A stretch of 35,921 nucleotides of DNA from an uncultured Lachnospiraceae bacterium (GTDB lineage: Bacteria > Bacillota > Clostridia > Lachnospirales > Lachnospiraceae), in contig CANOVJ010000042.1 of the NCBI GenBank assembly GCA_947570615.1, positions 1-35,921 of the forward strand, written 5' to 3'. The position numbers and the translations under genes were made by a program. The notes beneath the pieces are model-generated. The model did no database searches and had not been told where the DNA came from. It worked only from the letters and a program-made list of their open reading frames with translations. Shown here piece after piece: positions 9,258 through 17,984 of this stretch. Position 1 is the stretch's first letter. Every line of letters starts with the position of its first letter.

Positions 9258-9821
9258 ATGGATTCAGGCGAGCATAACAAGGTAATTGCATTCGACACAC
9301 TTTTTTGTACCAACCACATACAGATGCTGAAGGTCATGCTGCCCTATATGGACAATCAGACCCAGAAATCCATGGCGATCTACATCAAGTTCCTGGAGTT
9401 GAACTACACGCTGGAATATTTCAGAAAGCACCCATATCCTCTGTGCGGATGCATGGAGCGGGAGGGCGCGCCGGACCTGGCAGAGATGTGTTCCGAGCTC
9501 ATCCCCTACTGCACGGAGGGAGAAAAGATGCAGCTTGAGCAGATTCAGGGCTTTTTCCGCAGTATGGAGATGTATAAGGAAATGTCCCGGACGATGGAAA
9601 TGATGAAGGATTTTATGCCGGATGCGGCTTCCTTTATGGATCCCTCCTTTATGGGCGGACAGGGGCCGGAGGGGGCCGACGCGCAGTCCGGATGCGGTGA
9701 AGGCTCCGATTCCGGGGAGGGCTCCGGCGGCTTTGATATGATGAACATGCTTATGAATATGCTCACGCCCGAGCAGAGACAGATGTATGAAATGTTTGGA
9801 GGTAATCAGAATGCGCAATGA
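9258..9821 (+). CDS. Met-rich protein of unknown function, first of a pair
   Basis: 187 residues; no named family recognised. The N-terminal about 95 residues are a mixed helical domain with several cysteines (FCTN, PLCGCM, EMCSE, PYCTE). The middle (about 95-125) is very rich in methionine and charged residues (SMEMYKEMSRTMEMMKDFM). A Gly/Ser/Glu linker (about 135-158) leads to a final amphipathic Met-rich helix (MMNMLMNMLTPEQRQMYEMF). No signal peptide or membrane span. AAGGAG lies upstream of the ATG. The stop overlaps the next gene's start by 11 bp, so the two are made together. Paired cysteines plus methionines might bind metal, but that is a guess. Confidence 0.8.
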   Translation: MDSGEHNKVIAFDTLFCTNHIQMLKVMLPYMDNQTQKSMAIYIKFLELNYTLEYFRKHPYPLCGCMEREGAPDLAEMCSELIPYCTEGEKMQLEQIQGFFRSMEMYKEMSRTMEMMKDFMPDAASFMDPSFMGGQGPEGADAQSGCGEGSDSGEGSGGFDMMNMLMNMLTPEQRQMYEMFGGNQNAQ

Positions 9822-10080
9822 CTGGATGAAAGATGAGTCCTTAAAGGATATCGATCCATACAGGCTGGAATTTTTGCAGGCGCTCATGTTTGAGAGCAGC
9901 AGCCTGAAAAAGGAACAGCTTCTTCCCTTCCTCATGTCGGTGGCAAAGCGGGGACAGGAAAGGAAGGTTTCCTTCTCCGATGCGGAGATCGAGAAGATCG
10001 TTGCCGTCCTTCGCAGGGACGCTGCGCCGGACGAGGCGGCTAAAATCGAGAAGATCATGGCGATGCGCTCGCGCAGATAA
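9811..10080 (+). CDS. Small helical protein of unknown function, second of the pair
   Basis: 89 residues from the ATG at 9811, which has GGAGG 8 nt upstream inside the end of the previous gene. The protein is charged and almost wholly helical by composition (DPYRLEFLQALMFESSSLK; KIVAVLRRDAAPDEAAKIEKI), soluble, without cysteine. The overlap and own ribosome site suggest balanced expression with the Met-rich protein, perhaps as a complex (inference). I do not recognise the family. Confidence 0.8.
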   Translation: MRNDWMKDESLKDIDPYRLEFLQALMFESSSLKKEQLLPFLMSVAKRGQERKVSFSDAEIEKIVAVLRRDAAPDEAAKIEKIMAMRSRR

Positions 10081-10090
10081 TCGGGTACAG

Positions 10091-10125
10091 AAAAGGGGCA
10101 GAACCTGTTCGCACCGATTCTGCCC
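10091..10125 (-). terminator. Terminator for leuS, between converging genes
   Basis: GGGCAGAA (10096-10103) pairs with TTCTGCCC (10118-10125). Read on the minus strand the stem is followed by CCTTTTC, a modest T-run, so it best serves leuS; it may also slow plus-strand transcripts from the Met-rich pair. Confidence 0.65.
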
Positions 10126-10141
10126 TTCCCGTCCGGGCCGC

Positions 10142-12556
10142 TCAGCCCTTCATCACAATATTCACAATTTTTCCCGGCACATAAATTTCTTTGACAATAT
10201 TTCCGGTGAGCTTGCCGGAGACAGTCTCCCGGGCCTTTGCGATCACACTCTCTTTCTCCTCGTCCCTGGCGATATTTAAGGTCGCCCTGGTCTTTCCGTT
10301 GATCTGGACGGCAATCTCGACGGTGGCTTCCACCGTCTTTTCCTCGTCGTACTGCGGCCATGTGCTCTGGTAAAGGCGGCCCTCAAAGCCCGCGCTCTGC
10401 CAGATTTCCTCGGTGATATGCGGGGCCACCGGGTTCAGGAGGGTGAGCAGGGTCTTAAACTCTCCCCTGGTTACCGATCCCTTCCGGTAAAACTCATTGA
10501 TCAGGGCCATCATCGCCGCGATGGCCGTATTATATTTGAGAGTCTCAAAATCGCCGCTGACCTTTTTGATGGTCTGATGCATCTTCACCTCCAGGTCTTT
10601 GGAGTAGCCCTCCTGCCGGGTGAGGAGATCCTGCAGCTTCCAGACTCTTTCAAGGAACCTGCGGCATCCGCGCACGCCCTCGTCCGACCAGGCGGCGCTT
10701 AAGTCAAAGGCTCCGATGAACATCTCGTAGGTGCGCAGGGTGTCCGCGCCGTACTCTCTCACAATGTCGTCAGGGTTCACCACATTGCCCCGGGATTTGC
10801 TCATCTTTTCCCCGTTAGAGCCCAGGATCATACCGTGGGAGGTTCTCCTGGCATAGGGCTCCGGACAGGGAACCACCTTTTCATCATACAGAAATCTGTG
10901 CCAGAACCGGGAGTAAAGCAGATGCAGGGTGGTATGCTCCATGCCTCCGTTGTACCAGTCCACGGGCATCCAGTAGTCCAGCGCCTCCTTACTGGCCAGC
11001 TCCTTATCGTTCTTCGGGTCGATATAGCGCAGGAAATACCAGGAGGAGCCTGCCCACTGGGGCATGGTATCGGTCTCCCGCAGGGCAGGGCCGCCGCAGG
11101 CAGGACAGGTAGTCTTAACCCAGTCCGTCATATGGGCAAGGGGCGACTCGCCGTTGTCGGTGGGCATATAGCTCTCCACCTCGGGCAGCTCCAGAGGGAG
11201 CTCGCTCTCGGGCAGAGGCACGTAGCCGCACTTTTCACACTTCACAATGGGAATGGGTTCTCCCCAGTAACGCTGTCTGGAAAACACCCAGTCCCGGAGC
11301 TTAAAATTGGTCCTGGGATGGCCGATTCCCTTTTCCGTGAGGAATTTTGTAATCCTTTTCTTCGCATCTGCAACAGAAAGTCCGTTCAGGAAGTCAGAGT
11401 TGACCAGGGTTCCCGTCTCCACGTCGGTAAACACGGCCTCGTTCACATCCACCGGGCTTCCGGCCACCACCTCGATGATGGGCATGTCAAACTTTTTGGC
11501 GAATTCCCAGTCGCGCTCATCATGGGCGGGCACCGCCATGATGGCCCCTGTGCCGTAGGACATGAGCACATAGTCAGAGATCCATATGGGGATTTCCGTC
11601 CCGTTGACAGGATTGACGGAGGTAAGGCCTCTGATCATCACGCCGGTCTTTTCCTTCGAAAGCTCCGTGCGCTCGAAGTCGGACTTGCGGGACGCCATCT
11701 CCCGGTAAGCCTCCACCTCGTCCCAGTTCTCAATATCTGCTTTATATTTATCGATAAAAGGATGCTCCGGGCTCATGACCATGTAGGTGACGCCGAAGAG
11801 GGTGTCCGGTCTGGTGGTGTAAACGGTCATCTTATCCTCTTTGCCTTTTAAGAGGAAGTCCACCTCGGCGCCTGTGGATTTGCCGATCCAGTTCTTCTGG
11901 GAAACCCTGATCCGCTCTACATAGTCCACGCTCTCAAGCCCCTCCAGGAGCTTCTCCGCGTAGTCCGTGATCTTTAACATCCACTGGCTTTTCACCCTGC
12001 GGACTACCTGGGCGCCGCACCGCTCGCAGACGCCGTTGACCACTTCCTCGTTGGCAAGGCCCACCTTACAGGAGGTACACCAGTTGATGGGCATCTCCGC
12101 CTTGTAGGCAAGCCCCGCGTGGAAGAGCTTTAAGAAAATCCACTGGGTCCACTTGTAGTAGCCGGGATCCGTGGTGTTGATCTCTCTCTCCCAGTCAAAG
12201 GAGTACCCGAGGGCGTGAAGCTGTCCCTTGAAGCGCTCCACGTTGTTTTTTGTCACAATCCTGGGATGGATATGATTTTTAATGGCATAGTTCTCCGTGG
12301 GAAGGCCGAAAGCGTCCCACCCCATGGGGTAGAGCACGTTGTAGCCCTGCATCCTTCTTTTGCGGGCAACGATATCCAGCGCCGTATAAGGCCTTGGATG
12401 TCCCACGTGGAGTCCCTGCCCCGAAGGATAGGGAAATTCCACCAGCGCGTAATATTTCGGCCTGGAAAAATCGGAGGATGTTGCAAAGGCCTTTTCCTCA
12501 TCCCAGATTCCCTGCCATTTCGTTTCCACTTCTCTGTGATTATATGGTGTCGCCAT
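10142..12556 (-). CDS. leuS: Leucyl-tRNA synthetase
   Basis: Class I aminoacyl-tRNA synthetase charging tRNA-Leu in the cytosol. From the ATG at 12554-12556 (GAGAGGAAAG upstream) it has 804 residues, the usual bacterial length, and starts [14 protein letters not shown] as expected; the reading frame extends further upstream but that part is not conserved-looking. Visible: HVGH (50-53, the HIGH motif) after PYPSGQGL; zinc-finger-like cysteines in the CP1/insertion region; the editing domain with a threonine-rich TTRPDTLFG; the tryptophan-rich [16 protein letters not shown] in [10 protein letters not shown]; and the C-terminal anticodon-binding and LeuS-specific domains. No T-box was found upstream. 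Confidence 0.97.
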   Translation of the reverse strand: MATPYNHREVETKWQGIWDEEKAFATSSDFSRPKYYALVEFPYPSGQGLHVGHPRPYTALDIVARKRRMQGYNVLYPMGWDAFGLPTENYAIKNHIHPRIVTKNNVERFKGQLHALGYSFDWEREINTTDPGYYKWTQWIFLKLFHAGLAYKAEMPINWCTSCKVGLANEEVVNGVCERCGAQVVRRVKSQWMLKITDYAEKLLEGLESVDYVERIRVSQKNWIGKSTGAEVDFLLKGKEDKMTVYTTRPDTLFGVTYMVMSPEHPFIDKYKADIENWDEVEAYREMASRKSDFERTELSKEKTGVMIRGLTSVNPVNGTEIPIWISDYVLMSYGTGAIMAVPAHDERDWEFAKKFDMPIIEVVAGSPVDVNEAVFTDVETGTLVNSDFLNGLSVADAKKRITKFLTEKGIGHPRTNFKLRDWVFSRQRYWGEPIPIVKCEKCGYVPLPESELPLELPEVESYMPTDNGESPLAHMTDWVKTTCPACGGPALRETDTMPQWAGSSWYFLRYIDPKNDKELASKEALDYWMPVDWYNGGMEHTTLHLLYSRFWHRFLYDEKVVPCPEPYARRTSHGMILGSNGEKMSKSRGNVVNPDDIVREYGADTLRTYEMFIGAFDLSAAWSDEGVRGCRRFLERVWKLQDLLTRQEGYSKDLEVKMHQTIKKVSGDFETLKYNTAIAAMMALINEFYRKGSVTRGEFKTLLTLLNPVAPHITEEIWQSAGFEGRLYQSTWPQYDEEKTVEATVEIAVQINGKTRATLNIARDEEKESVIAKARETVSGKLTGNIVKEIYVPGKIVNIVMKG

Positions 12557-12679
12557 CTCTTTCCTCTCATTTCCGCAGAAAATCTGCTGTAAGATAATAC
12601 CCCTTAAGCGGTCTTTCCTTATGGAATATCCGGCGTCAGGGCACTCTGCCTGAAAATCATTACACAAATTTTACCTGGA

Positions 12680-14326
12680 TTATGGCAAAATGTCAATAAC
12701 CTCGTTCAGTCCGTACCCCTCCCGGTATTCCAGTGTGATCTGATCCCCCGCCTGATACCGGATGATTCCGATCAGCGCAGCGTTCGACATGTCAACGTCG
12801 AAGATATCCTCCTGCTTTTCCAAGCAGACATAATAGTGAGTGTTTCCCTCGAGCACAATGGGGGAGACGCTCTCGATGGTACCGGTTATGCTCTCTGTGC
12901 CGGAGGCCTCGCTCACAATACCGTTGGTGCTTAAAAGCCCCGTGTAGTTGCGCTCGCACTCCTGCACCGTATCCCCGATGGCCACCCACTGGTATTTCTG
13001 GACGTTCACCATGGCGTACTTTTTCACCAGCCCGGCCCCGTCCTTCAGTGCCATAAAGTAGGTAGGCTCCCCCGAAATGTTCAGAAGCAGCGGGAAGGTG
13101 GCCCGGTAGCCCAGATTCTGAACCTGCCCCTCCGCCGAGGACATGGCCGAATCCTCGATCGCGCCCTCCACCTTGTAGGAGCGGGTCTCCATGGTCCGCT
13201 GGTTCATCAGCACAAAGCCCACGTTGGACTGGTCTCCGCTGACGCTGGTGATGCCGGTATATACCCACACGTCGTCCTCAAGGGCAATATAGTTGTAGCC
13301 GTTGGTGGACTGCAGACAGTCCTTCTGACCCAGCATGGAATTCCAGTAGCCGTGCTTAAGCAGTCCCGAATAGTCGTAGAGACGCAGCAGTAGCTCCGCG
13401 GAGTATACCTTGTCGATCCAGGAGGGCACATCCTCCACCGCATAGTCCATGCACTCTCCGGTCTGGGCGTTACACAGAACCACTCTTCCCACGGTCTGTC
13501 CGCCGAAAAGACCGATATTGAACTTCTTCACCGGACATACCCAGTAGGGCGTCCCCTCCTCGTCGATCTCGAAGAAAATCTGGTCGTCAAAAATATAGGT
13601 GGGGAACCGGAAACGCAGATGTCTGTAGAGATTCCGGTTAAAATACTCTCCCTTGGAGTATTTGATTCCTTCCGTGAGCTTGACGCATTCCGTGTTCTGG
13701 GTGGTCATATCGATCAGGATATAGGCCGGAATCCCGTTTTTCTGATTGGTCAGCCACTTGATGGGGCTGGCATAGGTTAAGGGCGTCACCCGTACCGGCT
13801 TTCCCTGATAGTTGATCTGGGAGTAATCCCCGGAGACCTCAAACTGGGAAACCATATCCACCATGCTTCCCATCTTCCGGTTTCCCAGCAGGGAGGCCGA
13901 ATCCTTGTCCAGAAGGGGGATGGTCTTATAATCCACCTCTTTGATATCGTCTGTAAACTCCCTCTCCTCGATGGTCAGCAGCCGCTGATATTTTCCCGCG
14001 TTGAAAAAGGGCGAGGACAACAGAGAGCCTGCCGCATAAAAGAGAGCCAGCGCCAGCAGAAGGATCGCCAGCGCCTTAAAGAGCAGGCTGTACTCCTTAA
14101 AATGAAACCGGAAGGTCCGGACGCCTTCTATATTTTCCACCCTCTCGTTTCTGAGCTGCTTCATCCCGGAGAGCAGCGTCAGCACCAGCACCAGAAACAA
14201 CAGCGCTCCCCATGTCCCTTTGGAATGAAGATTGATGGCCGGGATGGTCACGTAATAGTACACGCCCAGCAAAATCAGCCCTGCCAGGACAATGAGGAGG
14301 TTTCTAAGAATTTTCTTTTTTCCCAT
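12680..14326 (-). CDS. Three-span membrane protein with a large outer domain, unknown function
   Basis: 548 residues from the ATG at 14324-14326 (GGCGGG upstream; the GTG at 14359 is an unlikely start). Three hydrophobic spans at about 7-27, 38-55 and 81-103 are followed by about 445 residues with no further span, probably outside the cell. This domain is rich in aromatic residues and beta-like strands and holds KYQRLLTIEEREFTDDI at its start. I do not recognise catalytic motifs; such proteins are recurrent in Lachnospiraceae genomes as hypothetical proteins (memory). A consensus TATAAT lies upstream. It precedes leuS by 123 bp. Confidence 0.82.
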   Translation of the reverse strand: MGKKKILRNLLIVLAGLILLGVYYYVTIPAINLHSKGTWGALLFLVLVLTLLSGMKQLRNERVENIEGVRTFRFHFKEYSLLFKALAILLLALALFYAAGSLLSSPFFNAGKYQRLLTIEEREFTDDIKEVDYKTIPLLDKDSASLLGNRKMGSMVDMVSQFEVSGDYSQINYQGKPVRVTPLTYASPIKWLTNQKNGIPAYILIDMTTQNTECVKLTEGIKYSKGEYFNRNLYRHLRFRFPTYIFDDQIFFEIDEEGTPYWVCPVKKFNIGLFGGQTVGRVVLCNAQTGECMDYAVEDVPSWIDKVYSAELLLRLYDYSGLLKHGYWNSMLGQKDCLQSTNGYNYIALEDDVWVYTGITSVSGDQSNVGFVLMNQRTMETRSYKVEGAIEDSAMSSAEGQVQNLGYRATFPLLLNISGEPTYFMALKDGAGLVKKYAMVNVQKYQWVAIGDTVQECERNYTGLLSTNGIVSEASGTESITGTIESVSPIVLEGNTHYYVCLEKQEDIFDVDMSNAALIGIIRYQAGDQITLEYREGYGLNEVIDILP

Positions 14327-14382
14327 ATTAATTCCCGCCTTTTTCCTGTTAATTTGCACAGATTGAAAACTGTCTGGTCAGT

Positions 14383-14388
14383 ATTATA
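14383..14388 (-). promoter_or_regulatory. Candidate -10 element for the three-span protein gene
   Basis: A consensus TATAAT on the minus strand about 57 nt before the ATG. The -35 region (TGGATT at 17 bp) is weak, so regulation or an activator is possible. Confidence 0.45.
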
Positions 14389-14456
14389 CAGTTTTTTGTG
14401 AAAAAAATCCAGTAGAGGGGATTTTTTCCTGCGTCCTGCCGGCGTAGCGTAAACAG

Positions 14457-14488
14457 CGGGTGCTGCACACCCCCATATGCAGCACCCG
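14457..14488 (-). terminator. Strong hairpin downstream of the EF-G-like gene
   Basis: An 11-bp perfect stem (14457-14467 with 14478-14488, arm CGGGTGCTGCA) and a 10-nt loop, 60 bp after the stop of the EF-G-like gene. The T-run on the minus strand is weak (CTGTTTACG), so it may act as a terminator or as a 3' stabiliser. Confidence 0.6.
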
Positions 14489-14547
14489 ACTCTCTGATCT
14501 TATGATACCCCTTCTCTTACCTCTCTAAAAAGAACCCTTCATCCATC

Positions 14548-16638
14548 CTAATCGTCAGACCCTTCCGCCAGGCTGGCAGCCCTTGCGGCCACTTCCTTCT
14601 CCTGAACGTCACCAGGAGCCTGCTCATAACGTGAGAACTCATATTCAAATTCGCCTCTTCCGCCTGTCATGGAGCGAAGGTCTGTACAGTATCCAAACAA
14701 TCCCATCATGGGAACGTCGGCCTCGATCACCTGCTTGCCGCCGGGAGCCGGATTCATCCCCAGGACCCTTCCTCTTCTCTTGTTCAGATCCCCCATAACA
14801 TCGCCCGTATATGCGTCGGGAACCGTAACCTTCAGGGATACGATGGGCTCGAGCAGTACCGGCCCCGCCTCCATGAAGCCCTTCTTGAAAGCCTGGATGG
14901 TGGCCATCTTGAAGGCCATTTCCGAGGAGTCTACCGGGTGATAGGATCCATCGTAGAGGATGGCCTTCACGCCCACAACCGGATAAGCGGCCAGAGGTCC
15001 CTTCTGGACGGAATCCTGGATCCCCTTCTCCACCGCCGGGTAATAGTTCTTGGGAACGGCCCCGCCTACCACCTGCTGTTCAAAGGTGTAGGTCTGCTCC
15101 AGATCACCCAGAGGCTCAAATTTCATCTTTACATGGCCGTACTGTCCGTGTCCGCCGGACTGCTTTTTGTATTTGTATTCCACGTCGGAGGTCTTGCGGA
15201 TGGTCTCACGGAACGCTACTTTGGGCTCCGTCAGCTCGATCTCCACCCTGTATTCATTCAGAAGCCTGCTGGCGATCACCTCCAGATGAAGATCGCCCAT
15301 TCCATAGAGAAGCATCTGCCTGTTCTCGGAGTCATTCACATACTTCATGGTCTGATCCTCATGGGAGATCTTCTGCAATGCCTGGGAAATCTTATCCACA
15401 TCGCCCTTGTTTTTGGGATTGTAGCGCTTATATGTATAGGGCTTTGGCATCTCCCACTTACCAAATTTGATGGTAGTGGCCCTGGTGGAGAGGCTGTCCC
15501 CCGTCCTTGCCGCGGTCAGCTTGGCAAGAGCGCCGATATCTCCCGCGTGAAGCTCCTTTACCTCGATGGGCTTGCTGCCCTGGAGCACATAGAGCTTTCC
15601 GATCTTCTCCTCCACATCCTTATCCGCGTTGTAGATCACGTCGTCCGTCTTGAGCACGCCGGAGTTGACCTTGATCAGAGAATATTTTCCGATAAAGGGA
15701 TCCACGATGGTCTTCCAGATGTAGGCAGATTTGGCCCTGGAGAAATCGTAATCCGCATGGTAAATATCGTTGGTCTTTAAGTTAATCCCGGCTACTTCCC
15801 TGTTCTCAGGGCTGGGGAAATACTTGATTATATCGTCAAGAAGCGTGTACATACCCTGACAGAGGATGCTCGATCCCATGGTCATGGGCACGATGCTGCC
15901 GTCGCACACGTTGGTGCGCAGGGCCGCTCTGATCTCCGCGTCGGAGAAGGTCTCCCCGCTGAAATACCGCTCCATCATCTCCTCGCTGGTCTCCGCCACC
16001 GCTTCCATCAGCGTGTCCCGGCAGATCTGCAGGTTGGGCTTATTGTACTCGGGGACCTCGCACTCCACAACCTCCTTGCCCTGCCATCTGTTTCCGGTCT
16101 CGGTGATGACATTCACATATCCCACGAACTTCTCGTTTTCACGGATGGGCAGATGGAATGGAGCCATCTTCTTCCCGAACTGCGCGGTCATGTCCTCCAC
16201 CACCTGACGGAAGGAAGCGTTATCCACGTCCATATTGCTCACATAGATCATTCTGGGAAGCTTATATTTTTCACACAGCTCCCAGGCCTTCTGGGTTCCG
16301 ACCTCCACGCCTGATTTGCCGTTCACCACGATGACGGCCGCGCCTGCGGCGCTGATCGCCTCCTCCATCTCGCCCGCAAAATCAAAGAAACCGGGAGCGT
16401 CCAGTAAGTTGATCTTATATCCTTCCCACTCAATGGGAATCACGGATGTACTGATTGAAATCTTTCTTTTCTGTTCTTCCTTTCCAAAATCGCTGACCGT
16501 ATTCCCATCGTCTACCTTACCCATTCTCGATGTAATACCTGACAAATATGCCATAGCTTCCGCCAGACTGGTCTTTCCGCACCCGCCGTGTCCCAGTAAA
16601 GCTACGTTTCTGATTTTGTCAGTTGTGTAAATCTTCAT
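14548..16638 (-). CDS. fusA: Divergent EF-G-like translational GTPase
   Basis: 696 residues with the full EF-G order: G domain, domain II, III, IV (GSYHPVDSSEMAFK tip kept) and V (MGDLNKRRGRVLGM). Start ATG at 16636-16638 with GGAGGAG 5 nt upstream. G motifs are non-canonical: G1 is GHGGCGKT (16-23) in place of GHVDHGKT, the switch I RGITI is replaced by RKISIST, G3 is DAPGFFDF (80-87) so the catalytic His of DTPGH is Phe, and G4 is SNMD (134-137) in place of NKMD. It belongs with the EF-G-like paralogues often annotated as fusA in Clostridia and not with the main translocase, which should lie elsewhere. Role in translocation, recycling or ribosome rescue is unknown. Promoter at 16726-16754. 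Confidence 0.9.
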   Translation of the reverse strand: MKIYTTDKIRNVALLGHGGCGKTSLAEAMAYLSGITSRMGKVDDGNTVSDFGKEEQKRKISISTSVIPIEWEGYKINLLDAPGFFDFAGEMEEAISAAGAAVIVVNGKSGVEVGTQKAWELCEKYKLPRMIYVSNMDVDNASFRQVVEDMTAQFGKKMAPFHLPIRENEKFVGYVNVITETGNRWQGKEVVECEVPEYNKPNLQICRDTLMEAVAETSEEMMERYFSGETFSDAEIRAALRTNVCDGSIVPMTMGSSILCQGMYTLLDDIIKYFPSPENREVAGINLKTNDIYHADYDFSRAKSAYIWKTIVDPFIGKYSLIKVNSGVLKTDDVIYNADKDVEEKIGKLYVLQGSKPIEVKELHAGDIGALAKLTAARTGDSLSTRATTIKFGKWEMPKPYTYKRYNPKNKGDVDKISQALQKISHEDQTMKYVNDSENRQMLLYGMGDLHLEVIASRLLNEYRVEIELTEPKVAFRETIRKTSDVEYKYKKQSGGHGQYGHVKMKFEPLGDLEQTYTFEQQVVGGAVPKNYYPAVEKGIQDSVQKGPLAAYPVVGVKAILYDGSYHPVDSSEMAFKMATIQAFKKGFMEAGPVLLEPIVSLKVTVPDAYTGDVMGDLNKRRGRVLGMNPAPGGKQVIEADVPMMGLFGYCTDLRSMTGGRGEFEYEFSRYEQAPGDVQEKEVAARAASLAEGSDD

Positions 16639-16725
16639 ATAAGCTCCTCCATTTTCAGCATTTTTGGGCATTTCGACGCATTTCCTGAAATAAGCAATTC
16701 TGGCCTGTCAAATTCCCATGGATAC

Positions 16726-16754
16726 ATTCTACTAAATATTCGAGATTTATACAA
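16726..16754 (-). promoter_or_regulatory. Promoter of the EF-G-like gene
   Basis: Minus strand: TTGTAT (16749-16754), 17-bp spacer, TAGAAT (16726-16731). It leaves a leader of about 80 nt. It is one of two divergent promoters in the 306-bp gap between this gene and the DAHP synthase gene. Confidence 0.6.
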
Positions 16755-16830
16755 GTGAAATCATACAATTTGTTTTGAAGGATATGAATTGTGCCTCTTT
16801 TTACACGGGCGCTTTTCCCTGTGTTTTCTG

Positions 16831-16859
16831 TTGACTTTCGCGCGTTGAAGTGTTATATT
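16831..16859 (+). promoter_or_regulatory. Promoter of the aroF-tyrA operon
   Basis: TTGACT (16831-16836), 17-bp spacer, TATATT (16854-16859). Predicted start near 16866 gives a leader of about 80 nt that contains the structured element at 16876-16924. Confidence 0.75.
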
Positions 16860-16875
16860 GTGAAACGAAGCATAA

Positions 16876-16924
16876 ATCCCGGGAGAATGCGGGCCTCAGA
16901 GGGCCGGCGCGGGATATCTCCCGG
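16876..16924 (+). promoter_or_regulatory. Structured leader with two competing hairpins before aroF
   Basis: CCGGGAGA (16879-16886) pairs perfectly with TCTCCCGG (16917-16924). The overlapping ATCCCG (16876-16881) can instead pair with CGGGAT (16910-16915). The two pairings exclude each other, and the second ends just before the AAGGAG ribosome site. This could be a translational control element or chance GC-rich pairing; no known riboswitch was recognised. Confidence 0.4.
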
Positions 16925-16944
16925 ACAGAAAGGAGCAGATCACA

Positions 16945-17973
16945 ATGATCGTCGTAATGAAACCCAGGGCGGCACAGCAGAGCATCCGTGCTGTTATCTC
17001 ATACATCGAAAAGAATGGCCTCCAGGTCCACCTCTCCGAGGGCGAGGAGGTCACCATCATCGGTATCGTGGGGGATAAATCGAAGCTCTCCACAGAAAAT
17101 CTGACCATTTTCAAGGATGTGGACCACATTGTTCCGGTCACGGAGAGCTACAAGCTCGCCAACAGGAAATTTCATCCGGAGGCCACCACCGTAAGGGTGG
17201 GGAATACCTCCATCGGCCCCGGCAGTCTCACCATCATGGCAGGCCCCTGCGCCGTGGAAAGCGAGGATCAGCTCATGTGTATCGCCCGGGCGGTAAAGGC
17301 GGCGGGAGCCACCATCCTCCGGGGCGGCGCTTACAAGCCCCGCACCTCCCCCTACTCCTTCCAGGGGCTGGAGGAGGAGGGCCTTAAGTACATGCAGGAG
17401 GCGAAGGCCTGCACCGGCCTTTCCACCATCTGTGAGGTGGTGAGCCTTGAGGCCATCGAGGCCGCCGTGAAATACGTCGATATGATCCAGATCGGCGCGA
17501 GGAACATGCAGAATTTTATCCTGTTAAAGGAAGCCGGCCAGTCCGGCCTGCCCGTCCTGTTAAAGCGGGGGCTGTGCGCCACCATCGACGAATGGCTCAA
17601 CGCCGCCGAATATATTATCGCGGAGGGCAACCCCAACGTGGTTCTGTGCGAGAGAGGTATCCGCACCTTTGAGACCGCTACCCGCAACACCCTGGACTTA
17701 AGCGCGATTCCGGTGCTGCGCACCCGAACCCACCTTCCGGTGATCGCAGACCCCTCCCACTCCACCGGCTCCTACAAATATGTGGGCCCCATGGCAAAGG
17801 CTGCGGTTGCGGCGGACGCGGACGGCCTGATGATCGAGGTACACAACGATCCGGCCCACGCCCTCTCCGACGGCCCCCAGTCCCTGAATTTTGAAAAGTT
17901 TATGGCGCTGACCAGTGAGCTTGCGCCTTTCTGCCGGTTGATGGGAAGGAAGCTGGGAGAGGAAGGAATTTAA
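16945..17973 (+). CDS. aroF: 3-deoxy-7-phosphoheptulonate (DAHP) synthase, type I-beta
   Basis: Condenses phosphoenolpyruvate and erythrose 4-phosphate, the first step to chorismate. 342 residues: an N-terminal ferredoxin-like (ACT-like) regulatory domain (about 1-68, MIVVMKPRA start) and a barrel with MAGPCAVES, GGAYKPRTSPYSFQG, QIGARNMQNF, LKRG and DPSHSTG, all expected active-site or phosphate-binding segments. The N-terminal domain resembles that of Thermotoga DAHP synthase, where it mediates inhibition by tyrosine or phenylalanine. Start ATG with AAGGAG 8 nt upstream. It is followed 11 bp later by tyrA, so the pair forms a tyrosine-directed operon. Confidence 0.95.
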   Translation: MIVVMKPRAAQQSIRAVISYIEKNGLQVHLSEGEEVTIIGIVGDKSKLSTENLTIFKDVDHIVPVTESYKLANRKFHPEATTVRVGNTSIGPGSLTIMAGPCAVESEDQLMCIARAVKAAGATILRGGAYKPRTSPYSFQGLEEEGLKYMQEAKACTGLSTICEVVSLEAIEAAVKYVDMIQIGARNMQNFILLKEAGQSGLPVLLKRGLCATIDEWLNAAEYIIAEGNPNVVLCERGIRTFETATRNTLDLSAIPVLRTRTHLPVIADPSHSTGSYKYVGPMAKAAVAADADGLMIEVHNDPAHALSDGPQSLNFEKFMALTSELAPFCRLMGRKLGEEGI

Positions 17974-17984
17974 AGGAGACTCTG

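Noticed and set aside
9264-10361. A 365-codon minus-strand ORF spanning the Met-rich pair and the leuS end
   Set aside because: It overlaps three well-supported genes on both strands and crosses a terminator.
12557-12679. Possible T-box or promoter before leuS
   Set aside because: No T-box core (GGTGGNACCGCG) and no specifier stem; a GTATTAT -10 has no matching -35. Nothing firm could be called in this gap.
14938-15780. A plus-strand ORF of 280 codons opposite the EF-G-like gene
   Set aside because: Antisense shadow of the EF-G-like gene, which has complete domain order.
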